Shown: one piece after another, positions 44,974-52,620 of the stretch | How the letters are laid out: every line of letters begins with the position of its first letter | Numbering within the stretch: position 1 is the first letter of the stretch | Source of the DNA: Streptomyces niveus | GTDB lineage: Bacteria > Actinomycetota > Actinomycetes > Streptomycetales > Streptomycetaceae | NCBI RefSeq assembly: GCF_001723055.1 | Contig: NZ_MDCR01000009.1 | Coordinates: 1 to 64,000 of the forward strand | Length of the DNA stretch: 64,000 nt | Direction: 5' to 3' | Made by a program: the position numbers and the translations under genes | The notes under the pieces: model-generated | Told to the model about the DNA's origin: nothing | Databases searched by the model: none | What the model saw: only the letters and a program-made list of their open reading frames with translations

Positions 44974-45447
44974 TCACACAGAGCGGAGCATCGCGGCGAG
45001 TACCGGGCCGTCCGGCGTGGGTTGCTGCTGGCTGACTTGCTCGTATCCCCAAGCTTCGTACAGCGCTTTGACCTTGCCGTTTCCTGCCAGTGGATTCACC
45101 AGGAGTGAGACCTGCTTCTCCTGACGGATGGAGAGCAGTTCGTCATGGATGCGCTTGGAGGTCCCGCTGCCACGCCATGGCACGCGGAGCATGATTTCTT
45201 TCAAGGCCACGGTGGGGGTGTTCGTGTATGTCTCTGCGAGGGGTGGCGACATCCGCTGCCACCAACGGTCATCCGTCGCGAGGGTGTTGACGTAGGCATA
45301 GCCGACCGGGCTGTCGCCTTCGAATCCGATGACGGCTTCCCAGCCGGGTTCGGATCCGTGTCTGGCCAGTCGTTCCCCGTATCGCTCCACCGAGTTGTGG
45401 GGCTGGTGGAGCTGGTATTGGCGTGGGCCGGGCCGTCGGCATGTCAC
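44974..45447 (-). CDS. GNAT-family acetyltransferase, possibly 5'-truncated
   Basis: The 157-residue protein includes the GNAT core: VIGFEGDSPVGYAYVNTLA, LKEIMLRVPWRGSGTSKRIHDEL (acetyl-CoA loop) and NGKVKALYEAWGYEQV. The N-terminus, starting at GTG 45447, begins inside the region where related proteins have a further 30-50 residues. No ribosome binding site is visible and the codons just upstream are in other frames. Either the start is a weak coupled GTG or the 5' end has been lost. It is the middle of three same-strand genes (HTH-TPR, GNAT, methyltransferase). Confidence 0.65.
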   Translation of the reverse strand: MTCRRPGPRQYQLHQPHNSVERYGERLARHGSEPGWEAVIGFEGDSPVGYAYVNTLATDDRWWQRMSPPLAETYTNTPTVALKEIMLRVPWRGSGTSKRIHDELLSIRQEKQVSLLVNPLAGNGKVKALYEAWGYEQVSQQQPTPDGPVLAAMLRSV

Positions 45448-45487
45448 GGTAGGGCTGGTCGGGCAGGTGTTGGGAGCGCGATGTCAC

Positions 45488-46741
45488 TCAAGAGCATTGG
45501 GAGTTACTGCTGCGCTCTTCCCAACTGCGGGTGAACGGGCTGGCCGGAGCCGTCGCGCGGAGCGCTTTGCCGAAATCCAGCAGTACGCCGCTGACGCGCG
45601 GATGCCGGCTGGTCAGGTCGGCGGGAACCGACAGTGCGGTCGCCACAGCGGCCTCCGCGTCGCCCTGCCCGAGCTGCGCGTGGGCGAGGCGCGCGGTGAC
45701 GATGGCGCGGTCGCGCTGCATGTACGGGCGGAGGAAGGCCAGGCTCTTGTGGGCGTGGGCCTCGGCGTCAGCGTAGTTGCCGAGGCTGAGGTGCGCGGAA
45801 AGGGACAGCTCTTCGAGTTCCGCTTGGTCGCAGACTGCGGTCATCCACAGCGGGCGTGGGATGTCGGGGTCTGCCCGCCCGTACGCGTCACGTGCATGGG
45901 CGAGAGCCTGGCGGGTGGCTCGTGAGTCGCCGATGAGGGCGAAGACGGCCGCGTGGCGGGCGTGCCCGAGGGACGCGAACATCGGGTCACGGCGGGCGAG
46001 GGGCAGGTTGCGCGCGACGTCGTTCGCCGCGAGGGCGTCCGCCGGTCGTCCGATGTGGCGGTAGAGACTCCCGGCGTGGGACCAGATACGGAACTGGATG
46101 GTCGGATCTCCGGACATGGTCGCCAAGCTCGATGCCCGGTCGAAGTGGCGCTGGGCGGTGTCGAAGCGACGGCAGTCGATGGCAGCCCACATCGCGCTGG
46201 ACGTGAACGACGCGGCACATCCGTACAGGGCCTCACGCACCCGCTGGCTGGCACCTCCACGCGCCTGGAGGGCCAGGGCCTGTCCGGCGAGAGCGGACGC
46301 CTGGCTCTCGATGGCGAGCCTGCTGCCGTACCGGACGTCGCTGGAGACCAGGGCCGCGAACTTGGACAGCAACCGCTGTACATCGCTGGCTCCTACGCGC
46401 TTCTGCGCTACAGAAGCCAGCGCCGTGCCGGTTGCGACGCTGATGAAATGGCGGCGAAGCACTGCATCCTCCGGTGATGCCATACCCGAGGAGGAGGGTT
46501 CTCCCCTCCGGGGGACGAAGCCCAGCTCAACGGCGGGGCAGTTGAATACTGCCTCCAGCGCCGCCCGTTGCCGACGGTGCGGCCACCGGGTTTTTCCGGT
46601 CAGCCAGTTGCGGACCGTCCGGTCACTGACGGAGCCCTCGTAGCCCGCCGCTCGCAGATCGGCGTTCACCGCTTCGGCCAACTCTGCCTGGGTGAAGCCC
46701 GCTTCTGCCATACGTCGCTTGAGGCTCTGGTTGTCCTCCAC
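45488..46741 (-). CDS. Helix-turn-helix regulator with TPR-like C-terminal domain
   Basis: The 417-residue protein has an N-terminal XRE-like HTH (about 3-70: LKRRMAEAGFTQAELAEAV, SVSDRTVRNWLTG) and an Ala/Ser-rich helical C-terminal part of about 300 residues with TPR-like repeats. This form is common in Streptomyces and is often paired with small DUF397-type proteins or RsbW-like ATPases. Here it diverges from an RsbW-like ATPase gene. GTG 46741 is used; ATG 46711 is in frame but would cut the HTH. A 7-bp inverted repeat (46774-46804) in the 165-base divergent region may be its operator. Confidence 0.8.
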   Translation of the reverse strand: MEDNQSLKRRMAEAGFTQAELAEAVNADLRAAGYEGSVSDRTVRNWLTGKTRWPHRRQRAALEAVFNCPAVELGFVPRRGEPSSSGMASPEDAVLRRHFISVATGTALASVAQKRVGASDVQRLLSKFAALVSSDVRYGSRLAIESQASALAGQALALQARGGASQRVREALYGCAASFTSSAMWAAIDCRRFDTAQRHFDRASSLATMSGDPTIQFRIWSHAGSLYRHIGRPADALAANDVARNLPLARRDPMFASLGHARHAAVFALIGDSRATRQALAHARDAYGRADPDIPRPLWMTAVCDQAELEELSLSAHLSLGNYADAEAHAHKSLAFLRPYMQRDRAIVTARLAHAQLGQGDAEAAVATALSVPADLTSRHPRVSGVLLDFGKALRATAPASPFTRSWEERSSNSQCS

Positions 46742-46773
46742 AGGATCAACGTAGCTACGCGATTCGCCCGCAG

Positions 46774-46804
46774 AGAACCGACTTCCCCGAAAGTTTCCGG
46801 TTCT
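46774..46804. promoter_or_regulatory. Inverted repeat between HTH-TPR and ATPase genes
   Basis: AGAACCG (46774-46780) and CGGTTCT (46798-46804) are perfect 7-bp arms 17 bases apart. CGTAGCTACG at 46750-46759 is a second, 10-bp palindrome. Both lie in the divergent promoter region. Confidence 0.35.
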
Positions 46805-46906
46805 GAGCGATTCACGCAGCACCCTCTTTTCCTCACGCTCTGTGTCGGAGAGTCGTTCACTGAGTCAGGCCGCCCGTACTTGTCCGCTCACCGACCCGAG
46901 GTCCTG

Positions 46907-47335
46907 ATGCCTGTGACCACTACCGCTCGCCCCACACGCACCGAGCATCCCGGCTACACCCAGATCCTGCCGTGCATGGCAAGGAGTGCCCTTCCGGCCC
47001 GATCGCTCGTCCGCACCACGCTGGAGGCCTGGGGCCTGAAACACCTAGCTGACACAGGGGCTCTGGTCGTGACGGAGTTGGTGTCCAACTCTGTGGCACA
47101 CACGCGTACTTACTCGATCCGCGTGACCGTTTCCCGGCCCAGCGAGACGTTCGTGCGTATCGCGGTGGCGGACAACTCGAAAACAATCCCGACGCTTCGG
47201 ACGACGACCGGCGACCACCACGAGACCGGGCGGGGGCTCGCCATCATCGACGCGCTGACCTGGCGGTGGGGCACGGAGCTTCTCTCTGAGGGGAAACGAG
47301 TCTGGGGCGACCTGAAGTGCGAGGCCGGCGAGTGA
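46907..47335 (+). CDS. RsbW/SpoIIAB-like ATP-binding protein
   Basis: The 142-residue protein has a GHKL ATPase fold. The N-box is VVTELVSNSVAHT (about 58-70), the D-box region is VRIAVADNS and the G2 loop is ETGRGLAIIDAL. It is of the kind that acts as an anti-sigma kinase or orphan regulatory ATPase in Streptomyces, which has dozens of copies. ATG 46907 is used. The next gene starts at the overlapping GTGA (47332), making it the first gene of a chain leading into the graspetide precursor, so it may regulate that locus. Confidence 0.83.
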   Translation: MPVTTTARPTRTEHPGYTQILPCMARSALPARSLVRTTLEAWGLKHLADTGALVVTELVSNSVAHTRTYSIRVTVSRPSETFVRIAVADNSKTIPTLRTTTGDHHETGRGLAIIDALTWRWGTELLSEGKRVWGDLKCEAGE

Positions 47336-47745
47336 CGGAGGTGAAGCCCTGGGTTGGCGACCACGTACGCGACGAAGTCTCGGGGCGGCTGGCGATCCTC
47401 ACCGACGTCCGCCGAGGCGACTACGTACTTCGGCCGGTGCAGGGTCCCGGTGAGTGGATCGCCGAGGATCCCACGCGGCTCCGGTTCATCGCACCGGTGA
47501 CTCTGCCGCGACGTACACGTGAGCAGGGGGGATCGGGCACCACCGCCGAAATGGAAGCCCTCATCGACGCGGGCGCATTCTGGCGCCTGGCTCCCGAGTG
47601 GGTCCCCCGCGACGGATACGCGACGCCGAGCGCCGCGGTCCTACGGGAACTGGAGGCCGGGTTAAGGCGGTTGGCGCAGGTCAGCGTGAGCGAAGTCCCC
47701 GCGGAACCCCGTGGGACCGCAGAACAGACCAAGGAGGAAGAATGA
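47332..47745 (+). CDS. Hypothetical protein preceding the graspetide precursor
   Basis: The 137-residue protein has an N-terminal beta-rich half (WVGDHVRDEVSGRLAILTDV, YVLRPVQGPGEW) that resembles a small SH3-like or chromo-type barrel. The helical C-terminus is charged and ends AEQTKEEE. No named family is recognised. GTG 47332 overlaps the ATPase stop, and its own stop overlaps the ATG of the precursor gene (ATGA). AAGGAGGAAG within its last codons is the precursor's ribosome binding site. Similar small proteins sit beside RsbW-like ATPases in other streptomycetes, as I recall. Confidence 0.7.
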   Translation: MTEVKPWVGDHVRDEVSGRLAILTDVRRGDYVLRPVQGPGEWIAEDPTRLRFIAPVTLPRRTREQGGSGTTAEMEALIDAGAFWRLAPEWVPRDGYATPSAAVLRELEAGLRRLAQVSVSEVPAEPRGTAEQTKEEE

Positions 47746-48014
47746 CGCAGACACCCGCACCGTGGGGCACGCGGCGAATGGGGTCGTACGCGGCCACCAC
47801 CACGGTCCAGCAGTACAGGCCCGTGATTGACCCCGACACACAGATCGCGCTGATCGAGGACGAGCACGGTCGTACGGTCGAGCTGGGCAGTCACGGCACC
47901 AGCACCAGCGGTCTGACGCCCACCACGACCACCCCCGGTGACGGGTCCGGCCCCGGGGGTGCGACCGACGCGGACAGCACCGAGTCCTACGACCAGGACC
48001 GGAGTTCCGGTTGA
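47742..48014 (+). CDS. tgmA: Graspetide (ATP-grasp RiPP) precursor, TgmA type
   Basis: The 90-residue protein fits the putative ATP-grasp-modified RiPP family. The leader has the recognition motif PWGTRRM (about 7-13) followed by YRPVIDPDTQIALIEDEHG, seen as DPDTQIALIEDE. The C-terminal core is a Thr-rich block (TSTSGLTPTTTTPGDG) followed by an acidic block (TDADSTESYDQD). That is the donor and acceptor pattern for side-chain ester crosslinks. AAGGAGGAAG precedes the ATG. The maturase gene follows with a one-base overlap (TGATG). Confidence 0.85.
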   Translation: MTQTPAPWGTRRMGSYAATTTVQQYRPVIDPDTQIALIEDEHGRTVELGSHGTSTSGLTPTTTTPGDGSGPGGATDADSTESYDQDRSSG

Positions 48015-48790
48015 TGGAGGGCCGCAGGTCGGTACTGGTGCTGACCAATCCCTGCGACGTGACGGCGGACGTGGTGTTGCGGCTTCTCGCTGAACGCCGC
48101 CTTTCCGCGGTCCGTCTCGATCCCGGCGCCGACCTGCACGCGGGTGCTTCGCTCACCGCCACGTACCGCGCGGGCAAGCAGTGGGGCACCCTGCGCACGG
48201 CGAGCCGGGAACTCGACACCACCCGGGTTCGGTCGGTCTGGGTGCGCAGGCCCTCGCCGTATGGGGGTCCACCCGCGCTGGCCGGCCAAGACCGCAGGTT
48301 TGCGGCAGAGCAGTCGCTGTGGGGCGCTGGGGGCATCCTCGCGTCCCTGACCGGAGCGAGCTATCTCAATCATCCGTGGAACAACCGGGCTGCCGAGTTC
48401 AAGCCGTCTCAGCTTTTCACCGCACAACGCTGCGGATTCCTGGTGCCCAGTACGGTGGTTACCAACGACCCTCAAGAAGCACGGGAGTTCGTTACGTTCC
48501 AACCCGGCGGAGTGGTCTACAAGCCGTTGTGGAACACGCCCTACCGCGTTGACGACCAACCGCACAGCGTCTGGGTCCGGGAGGTGTACGGGCCCGAGAT
48601 CACCGACGCCGTGTCCGTGTGCCCCCACATGTTCCAAGCCAAGGTGGACAAGGCTTTCGACGTGCGGGTGACCGCCGTGGGCGACCGGCTGTTCGGGGTC
48701 CGGATCGACAGCCCCGACATCGACTGGCGCCACCGCCAGAACCTCATGACGTGCACACCGGTCGAGGTTCCCGAGTGGCGTGTGCGGTGA
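48014..48790 (+). CDS. tgmB: Graspetide ATP-grasp maturase, C-terminally truncated by frameshift
   Basis: The 258-residue frame begins MEGRRSVLVLTNPCDVTADVV and contains the N-domain VRSVWVRRPSPYG, the pocket LNHPWNNRAAEFKPSQL, GGVVYKPL and VDKAFDVRVTAVGDRLFGVRIDS. These match the graspetide maturases of SAV_5884 type. The frame stops after TPVEVPEWRVR, about 50-60 residues before the family's usual end. The missing segment (YGAFDFAVTACGDWYFL) continues immediately in another frame, so one base appears lost near 48770-48788. As it stands the protein lacks the C-terminal metal-binding strand and is probably inactive. Confidence 0.75.
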   Translation: MEGRRSVLVLTNPCDVTADVVLRLLAERRLSAVRLDPGADLHAGASLTATYRAGKQWGTLRTASRELDTTRVRSVWVRRPSPYGGPPALAGQDRRFAAEQSLWGAGGILASLTGASYLNHPWNNRAAEFKPSQLFTAQRCGFLVPSTVVTNDPQEAREFVTFQPGGVVYKPLWNTPYRVDDQPHSVWVREVYGPEITDAVSVCPHMFQAKVDKAFDVRVTAVGDRLFGVRIDSPDIDWRHRQNLMTCTPVEVPEWRVR

Positions 48791-49101
48791 TGGTCTACCT
48801 CGCTGAACTTCGTTTGATCTATGGCGCGTTCGACTTCGCCGTAACCGCCTGCGGTGACTGGTACTTCCTTTGGGACGTGTCCACCGGTTCGCAGGCCCGC
48901 ACGGCGCCCGACACCAACGGAGGATGGAGCGTCGTGCAGCGTGGGCCCGTCCCCCTGTGGGATCGAGTCGAGCGGGCCATGCGGCTGTGGCAGGACGCCG
49001 GCGAACCACACCAGCGGGAATTCGGCATCACCGTCTCGGCCGCAGGTCAGCGAGTGTGGCTCGGCACCCACCACGGCCCAAGCTGGGACCTGCCGATCTG
49101 A
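48790..49101 (+). pseudogene. Remnant: end of tgmB fused to the tail of a tgmC-like methyltransferase
   Basis: The 103-codon frame starts with MVYLAELRLIYGAFDFAVTA, which is the missing C-terminal strand of the ATP-grasp maturase. After GDWYFL the expected ExNPNG metal-binding loop is absent. The sequence instead changes to GGWSVVQRGPVPLWDRVE and FGITVSAAGQRVWLG, which resembles the C-terminal end of the graspetide-cluster PIMT-type methyltransferase (TgmC). The simplest explanation is a deletion joining the two genes near 48865-48900. ATG 48790 overlaps the tgmB stop, so it could still be translated. Confidence 0.6.
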
Positions 49102-49114
49102 CGCACGCGGACCG

Positions 49115-49507
49115 TCAGCCGGCGTCCACGAGCCGCTGCTCGTGCAGCGCCGCCGTGTGCGCGTCCATCCGTTCGGCCGCGAGGATCGCCGCCGCCGTGT
49201 CCGCCCGCGAGGCGGCGACGACCAGCGCCCGGCCCGCCAGGGCGAGTGCGCGGCGGTGCAGGTCCGCGGGGGAGTCGGCCGACGCGGAGGTGCGGGGCGG
49301 CGCGCTGCCGCGCAGCCGGGTCACCTCGTGGGCGATCCGGTCCGCCTCGTGGTCGAGCCCGAGGTCGTCGGTGACGGCGAGCAGCGCCGCGAGGTGCCCG
49401 GCGAGCTGGATGTCCAGCTCCTCCTCGCGGGTGCGGTGCGGGAAGTCGGTGTCCGCGTCGGCGCCGGCCATGGAGTGGACCGACTTGGTGCGGATCGGCT
49501 CGTACAT
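49115..49507 (-). CDS. Hypothetical helical protein (130 aa)
   Basis: The soluble 130-residue protein is mainly helical. It starts with MYEPIRTKSVHSMAG and continues with LAGHLAALLAVTDDLGLD and DLHRRALALAGRALVVAASRADTAAAILAAERM. There is no signal peptide or membrane helix, and I do not recognise a family. GGAGG about nine bases before ATG 49507 supports the start. It faces the graspetide remnant with a 13-base gap. Codon use is typical for the chromosome. Confidence 0.72.
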   Translation of the reverse strand: MYEPIRTKSVHSMAGADADTDFPHRTREEELDIQLAGHLAALLAVTDDLGLDHEADRIAHEVTRLRGSAPPRTSASADSPADLHRRALALAGRALVVAASRADTAAAILAAERMDAHTAALHEQRLVDAG

Positions 49508-49585
49508 GGGAATGGCCTCCTGCCGTCGTCAGGAGACCATCCTACATTGGAATCAGTCTAAAGTTGAGTCCGGTCGAACTGTGCT

Positions 49586-50797
49586 TTACGGCTGCGAGTA
49601 GCCGTCCAGGAAGTTCCCGATCCGCGTCACCGCGTCCGCCAGCTCCTGCGCCGCCGGGAGCGTCACGATGCGGAAGTGATCGGGCTCCGGCCAGTTGAAG
49701 CCCGTCCCGTGCACGACCATGATCTTCTCGCGGGCCAGCAGGTCGAGGACCAGCTGCCGGTCGTCCTTGATCTTGTAGACCTTCGGGTCGAGCCGCGGGA
49801 AGAGATACAGCGCGCCCTTCGGCTTCACGCAGGTGACACCCGGGATCCGCGTCAGCAGGTCGTACGCCGTGTTCCGCTGCTCCAGGATGCGCCCGCCCGG
49901 CAGGACCAGGTCCTGGATCGACTGCCGGCCGCCCAGCGCCGTCGCCACCGCGTGCTGCGAGGGCATGTTCGCGCACAGCCGCATGTTGGCCAGGATCGTC
50001 AGGCCCTCGATGTACGAGGACGCGTGCGTCTTCGGGCCGCAGACCGCCAGCCAGCCGGAGCGGAAGCCCGCGACGCGGTAGTTCTTCGACAGGCCGTTGA
50101 ACGTGAGGGTCAGCAGATCCGGCGCGATGGCGGCTGTCGGGGTGTGGGTCGCGCCGTCGTACAGGATCCGGTCGTAGATCTCGTCCGAGCAGACGATCAG
50201 GCTGTGCCGGCGCGCGATCTCGGTCAGCCCGCGCAGCATCTCGTCGCTGTACACGGCGCCGGTCGGATTGTTCGGGTTGATGATCACGATCGCCTTGGTG
50301 CGGTCGGTGATCTTGCGCTCGACGTCGGCCAGGTCCGGCATCCACTCCGCCTGCTCGTCGCAGCGGTAGTGCACGGCCGTACCGCCGGCCAGGGAGACGG
50401 ACGCGGTCCACAGCGGATAGTCCGGCGCCGGTACGAGGACCTCGTCGCCGTCGTCGAGCAGCGCCTGCATCGACATCTGGATCAGCTCGGAGACGCCGTT
50501 GCCGAGGTAGATGTCCTCGACGTCCAGGTCGATGTTCTTGGTCTGGTAGTGCTGCATCACCGCGCGCCGGGCGGAGAGCAGGCCCTTCGCGTCGCCGTAA
50601 CCGTGCGCGTCGCCGAGATTGCGGAGGACGTCCTCCAGGATCTCGGGCGGGCACTCGAAGCCGAACGCCGCCGGATTCCCCGTGTTGAGCTTGAGGATGC
50701 GGTGGCCTGCTGCCTCCAGCCGCATCGCCTCGTCGAGGACGGGGCCCCGGATCTCGTAACAGACATTGGCGAGCTTGGTTGACTGGATGACCTGCAT
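49586..50797 (-). CDS. PLP-dependent aminotransferase, AlaA/AlaT type
   Basis: The 403-residue class I/II aminotransferase starts MQVIQSTKLANVCYEIRGP, the start typical of the AlaA (alanine:2-oxoglutarate) group. The PLP lysine is in FNGLSKNYRVAGFRSGW (about 245). The pyridine-binding SDEIYD, NPNNPTGAVYS and the terminal FRIVTLP Arg motif are present. It probably makes alanine from pyruvate and glutamate, with aspartate as a possible partner. It is divergent from the secreted protein gene at 50980. No terminator is visible in the 78 bases between its stop and the next gene. Confidence 0.9.
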   Translation of the reverse strand: MQVIQSTKLANVCYEIRGPVLDEAMRLEAAGHRILKLNTGNPAAFGFECPPEILEDVLRNLGDAHGYGDAKGLLSARRAVMQHYQTKNIDLDVEDIYLGNGVSELIQMSMQALLDDGDEVLVPAPDYPLWTASVSLAGGTAVHYRCDEQAEWMPDLADVERKITDRTKAIVIINPNNPTGAVYSDEMLRGLTEIARRHSLIVCSDEIYDRILYDGATHTPTAAIAPDLLTLTFNGLSKNYRVAGFRSGWLAVCGPKTHASSYIEGLTILANMRLCANMPSQHAVATALGGRQSIQDLVLPGGRILEQRNTAYDLLTRIPGVTCVKPKGALYLFPRLDPKVYKIKDDRQLVLDLLAREKIMVVHGTGFNWPEPDHFRIVTLPAAQELADAVTRIGNFLDGYSQP

Positions 50798-50905
50798 GAC
50801 GGCGAGCTTACGGCCGGGTTCAGCGGGACGCCTGGTGTTTTTGACCACGTCGTCCGGAGTGTGAGACGGGCGGCCCCGGGATTCCGGCGGCGGCGCGCGC
50901 ATTTT

Positions 50906-50949
50906 GTTGAGGCAGTGTTCACTTCGGAGGCCCGGACAGTTCACCCGGC
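50906..50949 (+). promoter_or_regulatory. PHO box (PhoP binding site)
   Basis: Four consecutive 11-base units follow each other exactly: GTTGAGGCAGT (50906), GTTCACTTCGG (50917), AGGCCCGGACA (50928) and GTTCACCCGGC (50939). The second and fourth match the Streptomyces PhoP direct-repeat consensus GTTCACC well. The box lies 30 bases before ATG 50980 of the secreted protein. Confidence 0.7.
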
Positions 50950-50979
50950 CAGCGGAGGTTCCCACAACGCTGGGCGCTC

Positions 50980-52602
50980 ATGAAGAAGCGCAGCACACTC
51001 CTCGCCCTGGCCACCGTCACGGTCATGGCCGCCACCACCGCTCTGCTGCCGTCGGCGCTCGCCACCGGCTCGCACACCAAGCCCGGCCAGGGCGGCAAGC
51101 TCGACCTCACCTTCCTCGGCCGCTACGAGAGCGGCAAGTACGACGAGGGCGGTGCGGAGATCACCGCGTACGACTCGAAGACCCGCAAGGTCTTCACGAT
51201 CAACGCGCAGGCCGGCACCGTCGACATCCTCGACATCCGGAACCCCGCCAAGCCCCGCAAGACCGGCCAGCTGGCCACGCCCGGCGCCAACAGCGTCAGC
51301 ATCCACGACGGCCTGGTCGCCGTCGCCCAGCAGGCCGAGGCCAAGACCGACCGGGGCACGGTCGCGTTCTTCCGCGCCTCCGACGGACGCAAGCTGAAGG
51401 AGGTACGGGTCGGCGCCCTGCCCGACATGGTGACGTTCACCCCCAAGGGTGACCGCGTCGTCGTCGCGAACGAGGGCGAGCCCGACTCGTACTGCCCGCC
51501 CGGCGGCGAGGAGCCCGCCGGTGTCGACCCCGTCGGCTCCGTCAGCGTCATCGACCTGGACCGGGGCCGGGGCGGCGACCTGCGCCGCGCCACCGCGCGC
51601 ACCGCCGGCTTCGAGAAGTGGGACCGCAAGAAGGACGAGCTGACACGGGACGGCGTACTGATCTACGGCCCGAACGCCTCCGTCAGCCAGGACATCGAGC
51701 CCGAGTACGTGGCGGTGTCCAAGGACGGCCGCACCGCCTGGGTCACGCTCCAGGAGAACAACGCGCTCGCGCTCGTCGACCTGCGCCGCGCCGAGGTCGA
51801 GAAGATCGTCCCGCTCGGCAAGAAGGACCACTCCAAGCCCGGCAACGGCCTCGACGCCTCCGACAAGGACGGCGGCGCCAACATCCGCACCTGGCCGGTC
51901 AAGGGCCTCTACAAGCCCGACGGGATCCACGCCTTCACCGCGCGCGGCGGCGAGTACACCGTCAGCGCCAACGAGGGCGACGCCCGCGACTGGGACTGCT
52001 ACGCGGAGGAGGTGCGCGTCAAGGACGTCGAGCTGAACCCGAAGGCGTTCCCCGACGCCGCCGCGCTCCAGAAGGACGACGCGCTCGGCCGCCTCAACAT
52101 CACCACCACCTCGCCCACCGACAGCCAGGGCCGGGTCACCGAGCTGAACTCGCTGGGCGGTCGCTCGATCTCCGTACGCGACGAGCGCGGCCGGCTCGTC
52201 TGGGACTCCGGGGACGACCTTGAGCAGCTCACGGCCAAGGCGTTCGGCAAGAACTTCAACACCGACCACGCCGAGAACGCCCCCGACAGCCGCAGCGACA
52301 ACAAGGGCCCGGAGCCGGAGGGCATCACCACCGGATCCGTGCGCGGCACGACGTACGCCTTCGTCGGCCTGGAGCGGATCGGCGGCATCGCCGCGTACGA
52401 CCTGAGCGACCCGCGCCGCCCGAAGGCCGCCGGGTACGTCAACTCCCGTGATTTCGAGGGCGACCCGGAGGCCGGCACGGCCGGTGACCTGGGCCCGGAG
52501 GGCGTGCTGTTCGTCGCGGCGAAGGACAGCCCGACGGGTGACGCGCTGCTGGTCGTCGGCAACGAGGTCAGCGGTACGACGTCGATCTACCGGGTCGGCT
52601 AG
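50980..52602 (+). CDS. Secreted choice-of-anchor-I beta-propeller protein, phosphatase-related
   Basis: The 540-residue exported protein has a signal peptide (LLALATVTVMAATTALLPSALA, cleavage near 29). It is then a single propeller-like domain with repeated YDSKTRKVFTINA, GVALVAVAQQ-type and FTPKGDRVVVANEGEPD strands. The terminal GPEPEGITTGSVRGTTYAFVGLERIGG and GNEVSGTTSIYRV complete it. The family is often found alone or fused to alkaline phosphatase or 5'-nucleotidase modules in bacteria. Its enzymatic role is not proven. The PHO box directly upstream links it to phosphate starvation. Confidence 0.85.
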   Translation: MKKRSTLLALATVTVMAATTALLPSALATGSHTKPGQGGKLDLTFLGRYESGKYDEGGAEITAYDSKTRKVFTINAQAGTVDILDIRNPAKPRKTGQLATPGANSVSIHDGLVAVAQQAEAKTDRGTVAFFRASDGRKLKEVRVGALPDMVTFTPKGDRVVVANEGEPDSYCPPGGEEPAGVDPVGSVSVIDLDRGRGGDLRRATARTAGFEKWDRKKDELTRDGVLIYGPNASVSQDIEPEYVAVSKDGRTAWVTLQENNALALVDLRRAEVEKIVPLGKKDHSKPGNGLDASDKDGGANIRTWPVKGLYKPDGIHAFTARGGEYTVSANEGDARDWDCYAEEVRVKDVELNPKAFPDAAALQKDDALGRLNITTTSPTDSQGRVTELNSLGGRSISVRDERGRLVWDSGDDLEQLTAKAFGKNFNTDHAENAPDSRSDNKGPEPEGITTGSVRGTTYAFVGLERIGGIAAYDLSDPRRPKAAGYVNSRDFEGDPEAGTAGDLGPEGVLFVAAKDSPTGDALLVVGNEVSGTTSIYRVG

Positions 52603-52620
52603 ACACCCGGCCGCCGGGGA

